Shown in pieces: positions 1-6,353 of a stretch of DNA of 6,482 nt. Each line of letters opens with the position of its first letter. The stretch's first letter is position 1. A program made the translations under genes and the position numbers. The notes beneath the pieces are model-generated. The model was given only the letters and a program-made list of their open reading frames with translations, had not been told where the DNA came from and searched no databases. Source of the DNA: Thermoplasmata archaeon (lineage in GTDB: Archaea; Thermoplasmatota; Thermoplasmata; Lutacidiplasmatales; UBA184); the NCBI GenBank assembly GCA_030039995.1, contig JASHUL010000107.1:1-6482 (forward strand). Reading direction: 5' to 3'.

Positions 1-169
1 GCTCGGGCGGCACGCCGGCGTTCGGTGGGGACTCCCACACGCGGCGGTAGAGCGCGCAGATCTCGGGGACGTCCTGGTGGGTGATCCGTTCGACCCCGAG
101 CGCCCCGCCCGCCGGCTTGGCGGCGGGCGACGGCGCGTGCTCCCCACTCCCCCGGTCCGATCCGTGCAT
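1..169 (-). CDS. GNAT-like N-acetyltransferase, N-terminal fragment (runs off the left edge)
   Basis: An open frame starts at an ATG whose first base is 169 and runs without a stop to the window edge, giving 56 residues. Residues 1-25 are a low-complexity Gly/Ser/Pro/Ala leader. From about residue 26 the chain reads VERITHQDVPEICALYRRVW, which has the look of the first beta strand and first helix of GNAT-fold acyltransferases (typical form: I-R-x-A-x-x-x-D-hydrophobic-x-x-I-x-x-L-Y). The acetyl-CoA loop would lie outside the window, so neither the family nor a substrate can be confirmed. The start is 97 bases behind the asnS stop codon on the same strand, so read-through from tfs-asnS is possible. 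No clear TATA box sits about 30 bases upstream of the ATG. An in-frame TTG nine bases further upstream is an alternative start. The frame itself is well supported; the GNAT call is a tentative resemblance. Confidence 0.55.
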   Translation of the reverse strand, partial: MHGSDRGSGEHAPSPAAKPAGGALGVERITHQDVPEICALYRRVWESPPNAGVPPE

Positions 170-240
170 CGCGGCCAATCTAGGGTCTCCGGTCCGGAAG
201 CGGTACGTCGCAACGCGCGAGCGCGCTCTTGAATCTTGCC

Positions 241-261
241 CCCGGAACTCCGGATTCCGGG
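241..261 (-). terminator. Perfect 7-bp hairpin just after the asnS stop codon, possible 3'-end element
   Basis: CCCGGAA (241-247) and TTCCGGG (255-261) are perfect inverted repeats around a 7-base loop. On the minus strand the hairpin begins five bases after the asnS TGA. No T-run follows, whereas archaeal termination usually depends on a U-tract. It is therefore better read as a possible transcript-end or stability hairpin than as a proven terminator. The loop itself contains the palindrome TCCGGA. Confidence 0.35.
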
Positions 262-266
262 CCGGT

Positions 267-1571
267 TCACGGCGTGTGGCGCGACGGGGTCCGCGGGAAC
301 GGCGTCGTCTCGCGAATGTGCTCGCGGCGCAGCATCCAACGGAGGATCCGCTCGACCCCGAGGCCGAACCCCGCGTGCGGCACGTTGCCGTGTCGTCGGA
401 GGTCGAAGTACCACTCGTACTCCTCGGGGTTCGCGCCGATCTGGCGGACGCGTTCCTCGAGGAACTCAAGGTTCGTCTCGCGGCACGACGCCCCGACCAT
501 CTCGCCGTACCCCTCGGGCGCGAGGAGGTCCGCCGCTTCGACCGTTCGGGGATCGTCCGGGGAACGGCGCATGTAGAACGCCTTCAGCTCGCGCGGAAAG
601 CGCGTCACGAAGAGCGGGACCGCGCTCTCGAGCGTGAGCGCGCGTTCCTCGGCGGTGCCGAGGTCGCTGCCCCACGCGACGGGGAACCCCTGCTGGGCGA
701 GCCGCTCGATCGCGGCCGCATAGCTGAGCCGCGGGAACGGCGGCGCGAGCACGGTCAGCTCCTCGGGCTTGCGGCCGAGCTGCCGGAGCTCCGACGGCCG
801 CCGCTCGGCGACGGCGTGCGCCACGCTCGCGACCATCCGCTCGACGAACGTCATCAGCTCGTCGAGGTCGGTCCAGGCGAGCTCGACCTCGAGGTGTTGG
901 TACTCCGTCAGGTGACGAGGGGTGCGCGACTTCTCCGCGCGGAACGACGGCGTGAGCGCGTAGACCCGCTCGTGCGGGGCGATCATCGCCTCGAGGTAGA
1001 GCTGTGCCGATTGGGAGAGGTACCCCGGTCGCCCGAAGTAGTCGATCGTGAACGCCTCCGCGCCACCCTCCGCCGGGTTCCCCGTGAGGATCGGCGGCGT
1101 CACCTCGAGGACCTCCTCGTCGTCGAGGAACTGGCGGAGCGCCCGCAGGAGCTCGGCCTTGACGCGGAACGTCGCGACGTGGTCGTCGGAGCGGATCACG
1201 AGGTGGCGCTTGTCGAGCCGAAACTCCTCGGTCTGCTCCTGGAAGATCGGGAACGGGAGGCCGGCGTCGATGACCTTCACCGCCCGCGCCCGGAGCTCGC
1301 GGCCCCCCGGCGCCCGGGGGTCGTCGGCGACCGTCCCCTCGACCTCGACCACGCCCTCGACCTGGACGTGTTCGGCGGCGTCGAACGCCGCGGCGCCGAG
1401 GACGTCCCGCTTGCCCGTGACCTGAACGGTCCCGGTCCGGTCGCGCACATGGAGGAACAGGATCCCGCCGGAGGAGCGCGAGCGCTGTACCCAGCCGCGC
1501 ACGCGGACGGCCCGCCCGACCGCATCGACCGCGAACGCGCGCCCGACCGGGCCCACCGGCGGCTCGCTCAC
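267..1571 (-). CDS. asnS: Asparagine--tRNA ligase (class II, archaeal type)
   Basis: Charges tRNA-Asn with asparagine in the cytoplasm using ATP. The 434 residues match the length of archaeal AsnRS. An N-terminal OB-fold anticodon-binding domain (about 15-105, with VRVRGWVQ and FLHVRD) precedes the class II catalytic domain (about 130-434). It holds YLSQSAQLYLEA at 184-195, motif 2 with SFRAEKSRTPRHLTE at 209-223 (Arg211 in the ATP-binding FRxE element), motif 3 GFGLGVER at 401-408, and the tail FPRTPSR. The SQSAQLYLEA and TPSFRAEKSRT wording is that of AsnRS rather than archaeal AspRS, which is the main alternative. The frame stays open upstream for 407 more codons, but that part overlaps tfs and the hydrolase gene. 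The chosen GTG overlaps the tfs stop as GTGA and has GGGAG five bases upstream, implying translational coupling to tfs. Residues 360-365 read GASCRE where many AsnRSs have GGSQRE, a mild substitution. Confidence 0.93.
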   Translation of the reverse strand: MSEPPVGPVGRAFAVDAVGRAVRVRGWVQRSRSSGGILFLHVRDRTGTVQVTGKRDVLGAAAFDAAEHVQVEGVVEVEGTVADDPRAPGGRELRARAVKVIDAGLPFPIFQEQTEEFRLDKRHLVIRSDDHVATFRVKAELLRALRQFLDDEEVLEVTPPILTGNPAEGGAEAFTIDYFGRPGYLSQSAQLYLEAMIAPHERVYALTPSFRAEKSRTPRHLTEYQHLEVELAWTDLDELMTFVERMVASVAHAVAERRPSELRQLGRKPEELTVLAPPFPRLSYAAAIERLAQQGFPVAWGSDLGTAEERALTLESAVPLFVTRFPRELKAFYMRRSPDDPRTVEAADLLAPEGYGEMVGASCRETNLEFLEERVRQIGANPEEYEWYFDLRRHGNVPHAGFGLGVERILRWMLRREHIRETTPFPRTPSRHTP

Positions 1572-1876
1572 TGGTACTCCCGCCACTTGTAGCCGCACTT
1601 GGTGCACTCGAAGATCCGCGTCTCGGGCTCGTCCGAGCCGCGGGTCTGTCGGAGCACCCAGTACGCCTTCGTGTTCCCGCACTTCGCGCACAGCTCGTCC
1701 GCCGTCGGGAGCGTCACCGTCTTCGAGTCGACGACCGCCATCTCCCGACCTTCCGGCGTCGACCGCCCGACCTCGACGCCCCGGCCGAGCGGGACCTTCT
1801 TGCCGCACGCCGCGCACTTCCAGACCCCGGCGGCGCGGTCGGGGCGCATCAGCCGTTTGCAGTTCGGGCAGAACAT
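1568..1876 (-). CDS. tfs: Transcription factor S (TFS), RNA polymerase transcript-cleavage factor
   Basis: The archaeal homologue of the RPB9/TFIIS zinc-ribbon proteins. It rescues backtracked RNA polymerase by stimulating cleavage of the nascent RNA inside the active site. At 102 residues it has the usual length. An N-terminal zinc ribbon uses Cys3, Cys6, Cys21 and Cys24; a linker follows; the C-terminal ribbon uses Cys63, Cys66, Cys91 and Cys94. The catalytic acidic tip is present as Asp82-Glu83 within QTRGSDEPET, so the protein should be a cleavage-active TFS and not an inhibitory paralogue lacking the acidic pair. The ATG at 1876 has no Shine-Dalgarno sequence (the upstream bases are CCTCTCCC) but has a TATA-like box about 31 bases upstream, so the message is probably leaderless. 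Its stop codon overlaps the asnS start by four bases, making tfs the first gene of a tfs-asnS operon. Confidence 0.95.
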   Translation of the reverse strand: MFCPNCKRLMRPDRAAGVWKCAACGKKVPLGRGVEVGRSTPEGREMAVVDSKTVTLPTADELCAKCGNTKAYWVLRQTRGSDEPETRIFECTKCGYKWREYQ

Positions 1877-1903
1877 GGGAGAGGCTCAACACCGGGCGGA
1901 CGG

Positions 1904-1910
1904 TATTTAA
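1904..1910 (-). promoter_or_regulatory. TATA box of tfs
   Basis: On the minus strand the sequence is TTAAATA, the only A/T run in the 66-base gap between the hydrolase stop codon and tfs. Its centre is 31 bases before the tfs ATG. Archaeal TATA boxes are centred about 26-28 bases before the transcription start, so transcription should begin within a few bases of the ATG. The absence of a Shine-Dalgarno site fits a leaderless message. Confidence 0.7.
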
Positions 1911-1942
1911 CGGTGGGCGCGGGGCGCCCCCGACCGGCCGCG

Positions 1943-2932
1943 CTACGCGGTCGCCGCGGCCTCGGTGGGCAGGCGGAGGAAGCCCGAACGAAGCTGCATC
2001 TTCCCGGTCCGCCGGTCGATCTCCCCGCGGACCCCGAAGCTGCGCCGGATGCCCGGGCCGACCATGTACCAGTAGACCTCGTAGACCTCGCCCCGCTCGC
2101 GAGCGAGGCCGGCGTGGTAGTTCTCGGCGAGCCACTCGTTCTTCGCCATCGCCGCGAGGTACGTCCGGTCGAGCGCGGCCTGGGGGGAGTCGACCGGGCC
2201 GGGGGCCACGGGCAGCTTCGTGACTTCGACTCGGTGTTCGGACGGGTTCGACCGTCCCGCGAGCTCGAGGGCCCGGTACCGCAGGCGGTACTGGTCCGGG
2301 GTGTCGCTTTCGTCGACCAGCAGCCACGACCACGGGCTCGCGCTCGGCAAGACGTCCTGGAACCCCTCGCGACGACGGGCGAGGCCGGCGCGCCAGCGGG
2401 CGACCCCGCGCACGACGAGGTAGCCGCCGTAGACGGCGATGAGGACCCAGACCGTCTCCACCCAGACGTTGAACGCGACCGTTCCGTGCTCGAGCACGAG
2501 CACGACGAGCGTCCCGGCGGTCAGCACGATCGTCACGAGGTTCACGGCGAGGTCGGCGCCGAGGCGCAGCACCCGCTTCGAGAACGGGAGCAGCGGGGTC
2601 ACGGCGTAGTTCGTGAACCCGTCCAGCACGAGGTGCGAGAGCCCTCCGATCTCCATCGCGACGAAGTAGAGCAGGGTCGAGGCGTGCGTGAAGTACGGCA
2701 GGTACGGGACGAGGAAGCTCCCGACCGCCGCGATCAGCGTCACCCCGAGGATCGTGTGGACGATGCCCCGGTGGTGCAGCGAGGGAAACCATCGGGTGAG
2801 CGGGAAGAGGAGGATGTCCGCGTCGGGCAAACCTCCCGCCAGCGCGCCCGCCGCGATGTACTGCGGGGCCGCCGGCCCCCAGATCACGAACGAGAGCAGG
2901 TAGGCGAAGATGACGTGGGTGAACAGGTCCAT
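1943..2932 (-). CDS. Membrane-bound metal-dependent hydrolase, YfhP/YdjM (DUF457) type
   Basis: A 329-residue membrane protein of the YdjM/DUF457 family of putative metal-dependent hydrolases; no substrate is established for the family. The N-terminal half carries the expected metal-ligand candidates: His6 in the opening TH, Asp37 and Asp39 in GGLPDADILLF, His53-His54 and His59 in LHHRGIVHT, and His100 with Asp104 in GGLSHLVLDGFT. Hydrophobic spans lie near residues 7-34, 60-79, 86-104, 125-147 and 157-175. From about residue 185 the chain is hydrophilic with a Trp/Tyr-rich C-terminal domain. This two-part layout and the length resemble Bacillus YfhP (about 327 residues) more than the shorter Escherichia coli YdjM. 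The ATG lies 31 bases behind purD, with a weak GGAAG six bases upstream of it. No TATA box is seen in the gap, so co-transcription with purD is likely. Confidence 0.85.
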   Translation of the reverse strand: MDLFTHVIFAYLLSFVIWGPAAPQYIAAGALAGGLPDADILLFPLTRWFPSLHHRGIVHTILGVTLIAAVGSFLVPYLPYFTHASTLLYFVAMEIGGLSHLVLDGFTNYAVTPLLPFSKRVLRLGADLAVNLVTIVLTAGTLVVLVLEHGTVAFNVWVETVWVLIAVYGGYLVVRGVARWRAGLARRREGFQDVLPSASPWSWLLVDESDTPDQYRLRYRALELAGRSNPSEHRVEVTKLPVAPGPVDSPQAALDRTYLAAMAKNEWLAENYHAGLARERGEVYEVYWYMVGPGIRRSFGVRGEIDRRTGKMQLRSGFLRLPTEAAATA

Positions 2933-2963
2933 GGTCGACTTCCGTGCCCGACCCCGCCGATGC

Positions 2964-4370
2964 TCAGCCGATCAGCTGCTCGCGGGTTCCCGCGCTCGAC
3001 GGGGGCGCCGCCGGGGGCGCGACGCTGAGCGGGAGCGGGGACGGCTTTGCGCCGGGCGCCCGGAGCTGGCGCAGATGCTCGACGCGACGCGCGAGATCCT
3101 CCTTCGTCCCGATGTCGTGGCGGACGTAGTACTCCCCGCGGACATGGGCGAGCGCCGACTCGACCCGGCTCCCGGCTTCGTGGATCGCGCTCGCTTCGCC
3201 GACCAGGGCGACCCCTCGCGAGTTCCCGAGACGCACCGTTCCGGGTCCCGCGGCGTCGACCGACCCGTAGAGGACGTGGACTCCCTCGGCTTCGATCGCG
3301 GCCGCATCGATCGTGAGGAGGCCGCCCGGCTGCGGTCGGTCGCCGTACCCGGGAGGGACGAGGTACTTGACGACGGTCGACCGCAGCCGGAACCGGACCA
3401 GGTTCGGGTCGACGTGGCCGGTCGCCACGCCGAGCAGGAGGCCGGCGAAGTCCCCTTCTTCGTAGAGCGTCATCGCATTGATCCCCTCGGGGTCGCCGAA
3501 CCGCGCGTTGAACTCGACCAGCACCGGGCCCCGGGCGGTGAGCATGAACCCGCCGTACAGCACGCCGCGGTAGCGCATCCCGTCGGCCCGCAGGGCATCG
3601 ACCGTGCGGCGGACGATGTCGACGGCGGCGTTCCGGTCCGCCTCGGGCAGGAACGGTAAGAGGTGGTCGCGCTGGGAGTAGGCGCCCATCCCGCCGGTGT
3701 TGCCGCCCCGGTTCCCTTCGAGCGCGCGCTTGAAGTCCTGCACGGCGGGCATCGGGTAGACCCCGTCGTCGCTGACGAACACCATCTGGCTGAACTCTTC
3801 CCCCTCGAGCTTCTCTTCAAGGAGGACCCGCCCACCCTGCAGCAAGAGGGACTTCGCGTACACCGCGCCTTCCTTCGGGTCGGTGAAGTCAGAGCCCTGG
3901 ACCCAGACGCCCTTGCCCGCGGTGAGTCCGTCGGGTTTCACGACGAACGGACTCCCGATCTCGGCGACCGCCCGGTCGACGTCGTCGACCGACGCGGGCG
4001 TCGCGACCCGGGGCGACGCCGGGATCGAGTGCCGCGCGAGCAGCTCCCGGCAGAAGACCTTCGACGACTCGATCCGCGCGGCGTCGCGGGACGGCCCGAC
4101 GGTCGGGACCTCCGCGGCGCGCAGGGCGTCCGCCACGCCCGCGGCGAGCGGAGCCTCGGGCCCGATGACCGCGGCGTCGACCCGCTGGGCGCGAGCGAAG
4201 GCGACGACGCGCGGCCCGTCGGTCGGGTCGATTCGCGCGGAGGCGGCGGCGATCGCTTCGAGCCCCGGGTTCGCGTTCGCGCTCGCCACCACGACCGTCG
4301 CATTCGCCCGTTCGAGGGTCGCCGCGATCGCGTGCTCGCGCGCGCCGCCGCCGACAACGAGGAACCGCAT
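2964..4370 (-). CDS. purD: Phosphoribosylamine--glycine ligase (GAR synthetase)
   Basis: Second step of de novo purine synthesis: joins glycine to 5-phosphoribosylamine using ATP, in the cytoplasm. The 468-residue chain has the full PurD layout. The N-terminal domain opens with MRFLVVGGGAREHA (1-14) and carries VIGPEAPLAAG at 68-78. The ATP-grasp region has KPDGLTAGKGV at 145-155, NRGGNTGGMGAYS at 220-232 and the metal/ATP-binding EFNARFGDPE at 286-295. A C-terminal domain follows to about 436. The last 32 residues or so are a Pro/Ala/Ser-rich tail that makes it longer than the usual 420-435. An in-frame GTG at 4409 would add 13 residues, but those codons coincide with the TATA box. The ATG at 4370, which begins the conserved nucleotide-fold strand, is therefore chosen. 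It heads a probable two-gene transcript with the membrane hydrolase; no other purine gene is nearby. Confidence 0.95.
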   Translation of the reverse strand: MRFLVVGGGAREHAIAATLERANATVVVASANANPGLEAIAAASARIDPTDGPRVVAFARAQRVDAAVIGPEAPLAAGVADALRAAEVPTVGPSRDAARIESSKVFCRELLARHSIPASPRVATPASVDDVDRAVAEIGSPFVVKPDGLTAGKGVWVQGSDFTDPKEGAVYAKSLLLQGGRVLLEEKLEGEEFSQMVFVSDDGVYPMPAVQDFKRALEGNRGGNTGGMGAYSQRDHLLPFLPEADRNAAVDIVRRTVDALRADGMRYRGVLYGGFMLTARGPVLVEFNARFGDPEGINAMTLYEEGDFAGLLLGVATGHVDPNLVRFRLRSTVVKYLVPPGYGDRPQPGGLLTIDAAAIEAEGVHVLYGSVDAAGPGTVRLGNSRGVALVGEASAIHEAGSRVESALAHVRGEYYVRHDIGTKEDLARRVEHLRQLRAPGAKPSPLPLSVAPPAAPPSSAGTREQLIG

Positions 4371-4537
4371 GCGGACCGTCGGTCCCGAGGTCTCGGCGGT
4401 TATATCCACGTCGGGGCCGCGCGCTCGAACGCTCGCGGGGTCAGAGGTCGGCCCCTCGCGGGATCCATTTCGAGCCTGAAAGATGCTTCTAGTCCCGCAG
4501 AGTTCTAGTCGTTTCGACTTGGACGGACGAGAGACCC
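4371..4537. other. Divergent intergenic region between purD and the surface-protein gene
   Basis: This 167-base spacer separates genes that point away from each other. The purD TATA box at 4399-4406 is clear. For the rightward gene no good TATA box sits about 30 bases before its ATG. The nearest A-rich element is CTGAAAGAT (4477-4485), roughly 57 bases upstream, which would imply a leader of about 30 bases. No repeat or RNA gene was seen. Confidence 0.5.
4399..4406 (-). promoter_or_regulatory. TATA box of purD
   Basis: The minus strand reads GATATAAC, an A/T island in GC-rich surroundings. Its core is centred about 32 bases before the purD ATG at 4370, nearly the same spacing as at tfs. No Shine-Dalgarno site precedes the ATG, so a leaderless transcript is likely. 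The box also rules against the longer GTG start at 4409, because it overlaps the first codons of that version. Confidence 0.65.
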
Positions 4538-5764
4538 ATGGGGCGGCGCGAGAGGACGATGGGGATCGTGGTGCTTTCAGTGCTGGTCACCGTCATCGTA
4601 GTCATCGCCCTCGTCGCAGTCCTCGAGTTTGGCGGTTCACCTCCCGCGCCGGGACCAGTGGGATTGGCTTTTGGCGCGGTCCGGATGATGGCGAACCTGA
4701 CGATCGCGACTACGCCCGGGGGGCCGTGGGTCCTGACGTCGGCGTTGGGCATCTTGTCCGACGAGCCGGTATGGTTCAATGCGATCGGTGACGAGATCTG
4801 CCGTGGTTTGCCCGGCGTTTCGGCGTGGAACGCCTCCCGCATTCCTTTGGCGGCGGATCAATTTAATTCGGGGTTAGTGCCATTTTGGTCGCTCATTTAC
4901 GAGAACCAAAGCCGGTACCTTGTCGACGCTGTCGCCCTGAATGAGGCCCTCCATCTAGTGGGCCCGATCGCTCCGACGTCCGCCTGCGGCGCACTCCTTG
5001 CGCAAGTCGTGGGTAACTTTACGACAGTTTCGGGTTTGGACTCACCCGCGGCATCCTCGTACGCGTGGAGCTTGGCAGGCTCCTCGTTTCTCAAAGCCCA
5101 CCCCAGCGCGTACGAATTCTATGAGATCGGCGCCGGGCAGCTCCCGAACTGGGGATCCGTCCAAGGTGGCTGGATTATCGGCTACCAGCTTTGCGGTCTC
5201 CCGGGCTACGGCGGTCTTGCGCCGGAGTACGCATCAGCTGCCGCGTTCCGCAACACAACGGGTTCCTATCTACTCACGAACTTGACGGGGGGCTGCACCG
5301 AGTCGGGCTACAATGTTACCTATGGAACCGCGACCAATTCCTCTGGCCCCGAATCCAGCATCGTGAGTTCAATCCCGCTTTCTCTCGGATTCGACAATTC
5401 GACCAACAAGACCGACGGTTGGGGCCTCACCACCGGGAGCACGGCCGTCTCGATAGACAATCTCACGAGCGGCACTTCCCTCCTACCGGCTTCACTTAGC
5501 TGCGGGGTAGCGAACCTCAGCTTGGCTAGCTGCGGCGGGGTAGAGCAGGACTGGTATGCCGTCCTCGAGTCACCCACCGGATACTGGTTAGATGCGTACA
5601 GCGACGCGGGCGGCGTCCCGGGTTGGATGCTTCCAAACGTTCCGTTCTACTCAGGAGACCTCTTCCTCTACATTCACGGTTCGACCTCTGGCGACGAGTC
5701 GGTCCGGATTTCGATTGTCTCGACGTCCGACAGCTTTCAAGTGTCGGGCTCGACCACCATATGA
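4538..5764 (+). CDS. Membrane-anchored or secreted surface protein, probably glycosylated, function unknown
   Basis: I do not recognise a family for this 408-residue protein. A basic N-terminus (MGRRERT) is followed by one strong hydrophobic segment at about 9-30, acting as a signal anchor or signal peptide, then a Pro/Gly linker (33-42). The rest is Ser/Thr/Gly/Asn-rich with no other membrane span, so it should lie outside the cell. Twelve N-x-S/T sequons are present (Asn53, 98, 123, 160, 239, 248, 259, 267, 287, 290, 308, 326). Six cysteines (88, 150, 219, 253, 322, 332) could form disulfides. Short alternating hydrophobic/Ser-Thr stretches near the C-terminus suggest a beta-rich domain at about 335-405. 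The ATG at 4538 is the first start after an in-frame stop at 4490-4492; Met8 (4559) is an alternative. Base composition drops locally: 27 of the 60 bases from 4861 are G or C, against 41 of 60 from 2221 in the hydrolase gene. An archaeal pilin-like N-terminus is possible but no clear pre-pilin cleavage site is seen. Confidence 0.8.
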   Translation: MGRRERTMGIVVLSVLVTVIVVIALVAVLEFGGSPPAPGPVGLAFGAVRMMANLTIATTPGGPWVLTSALGILSDEPVWFNAIGDEICRGLPGVSAWNASRIPLAADQFNSGLVPFWSLIYENQSRYLVDAVALNEALHLVGPIAPTSACGALLAQVVGNFTTVSGLDSPAASSYAWSLAGSSFLKAHPSAYEFYEIGAGQLPNWGSVQGGWIIGYQLCGLPGYGGLAPEYASAAAFRNTTGSYLLTNLTGGCTESGYNVTYGTATNSSGPESSIVSSIPLSLGFDNSTNKTDGWGLTTGSTAVSIDNLTSGTSLLPASLSCGVANLSLASCGGVEQDWYAVLESPTGYWLDAYSDAGGVPGWMLPNVPFYSGDLFLYIHGSTSGDESVRISIVSTSDSFQVSGSTTI

Positions 5765-6065
5765 TTCGTGGTCCCGACTCGAATCCACCGATGGCCTACC
5801 CGAGGCAGCTGACCCAGAGAATCGAGTCTTCTGATTAAACCGCAACAGGACGGCTCGTCCGACTTCATTTCGAAGATCCGGAGCGGGCTCATCCAGACGG
5901 GCAGGGTCGGGGGCGAGCAGGTCCGGTCCCACGAGTCCGAATTGGAGACCGCCCTAGACACATCCGAGGTTGGGACTTGGGCGAGCGCGCGACCGGGCGC
6001 TGCAAACCCACGCTCCCGCCACGCTTAAGAACCGAGCGAAAGTGCGCCGTCTCCCGGAGCCGTCG
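5765..6065. other. 301-base spacer with a start-less open frame and the rpoL promoter
   Basis: No complete gene is supported here. A plus-strand frame is open from 5813 to a TAA at 6026-6028 (71 codons) but contains no ATG or GTG near its beginning. It reads in part KIRSGLIQTGRVGGEQVRSH and ESELETALDTSEV, which looks more like protein than random GC-rich translation, so it could be the 3' end of a decayed gene. The T/A-rich bases around 5829-5839, behind the surface-protein stop codon, could serve termination but form no clean T-tract. The rpoL TATA-like box lies at the right end. No tRNA fold closes. Confidence 0.4.
6024..6031 (+). promoter_or_regulatory. Probable TATA box of rpoL-kptA
   Basis: CTTAAGAA is the A/T-rich element closest to rpoL, centred about 38 bases before the ATG at 6066. 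Transcription would start near 6054, leaving a leader of roughly 12 bases that still includes GGAG at 6056-6059, six bases before the ATG. It is the best candidate in the spacer, though not a strong consensus box. Confidence 0.5.
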
Positions 6066-6353
6066 ATGGAGCTGCGCGTCGTCGAGAAATCGAACGATCT
6101 GCTCCGCGTGGAGCTGCCGCGCGGGGAGGAGACGCTCTTGATCCCGTTGGTCGAGGCGCTCCAGAAGGAGGAGAAGGTGGTCGAGGCGCGCTACTACCTC
6201 GGCCACCCGTACCTCGAACGACCGACGCTGGTCGTGAAGACGAAGGGCGAAAAGCCCCAGCAGATCCTGAAGCGCGTGCTGAAGGACCTCGCCGACCTCT
6301 ACGGTGACCTCCTGACCGACTTCGAGAAGAAGGCGGACAAGGTCAAGGCGTAG
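6066..6353 (+). CDS. rpoL: DNA-directed RNA polymerase subunit L (Rpo11)
   Basis: Archaeal counterpart of eukaryotic RPB11/AC19. It pairs with subunit D to form the assembly platform of RNA polymerase, the role played by the alpha dimer in bacteria. The 95 residues match the family length. An N-terminal strand-helix unit (MELRVVEKSNDLLRVEL, then LLIPLVEALQKEEKVVEARY at 24-43) is followed by HPYLERPTLVVKTKGEKP at 47-64, the family signature of a HPxLxxPxLxIxT-type strand. A long charged helix then runs from 65 to the end and would pack against subunit D. The ATG at 6066 has GGAG six bases upstream and begins the conserved first strand. The frame is open further upstream to an ATG at 5970, but that part overlaps the likely promoter and has no family resemblance. 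It is followed at once by a probable kptA. Confidence 0.93.
   Translation: MELRVVEKSNDLLRVELPRGEETLLIPLVEALQKEEKVVEARYYLGHPYLERPTLVVKTKGEKPQQILKRVLKDLADLYGDLLTDFEKKADKVKA

Noticed and set aside
81..1592. 503-residue plus-strand open frame
   Set aside because: It is antisense to asnS, with Arg/Glu/Pro/Leu-rich composition typical of shadow frames in GC-rich DNA and no family resemblance.
1572..2792. 407-codon N-terminal extension of asnS
   Set aside because: It overlaps tfs and the hydrolase gene in another frame and is Arg/Pro-rich; the conserved AsnRS length is reached from the GTG at 1571.
1913..4508. Chain of plus-strand frames opposite the hydrolase and purD
   Set aside because: All are antisense to well-supported genes, highly charged (Arg, Asp, Glu), and lack recognisable motifs.
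5514..5543. Short near-repeat AGCTGCGG...GGGTAG within the surface-protein gene
   Set aside because: There are only two imperfect copies of about 15 bases coding for similar Ser-Cys-Gly turns; not enough to call a repeat array.
5776..5828. Inverted repeat GACTCGA / TCGAGTC behind the surface-protein gene
   Set aside because: Seven base pairs around a 39-base loop is weak and could easily arise by chance; no T-run makes it a clear terminator.
5770..5840. tRNA-like T-arm (CTCGAATCC, or TTCGAGTC on the other strand)
   Set aside because: The base pair closing the T-stem does not form in either orientation, and no acceptor, D or anticodon stem could be assembled.
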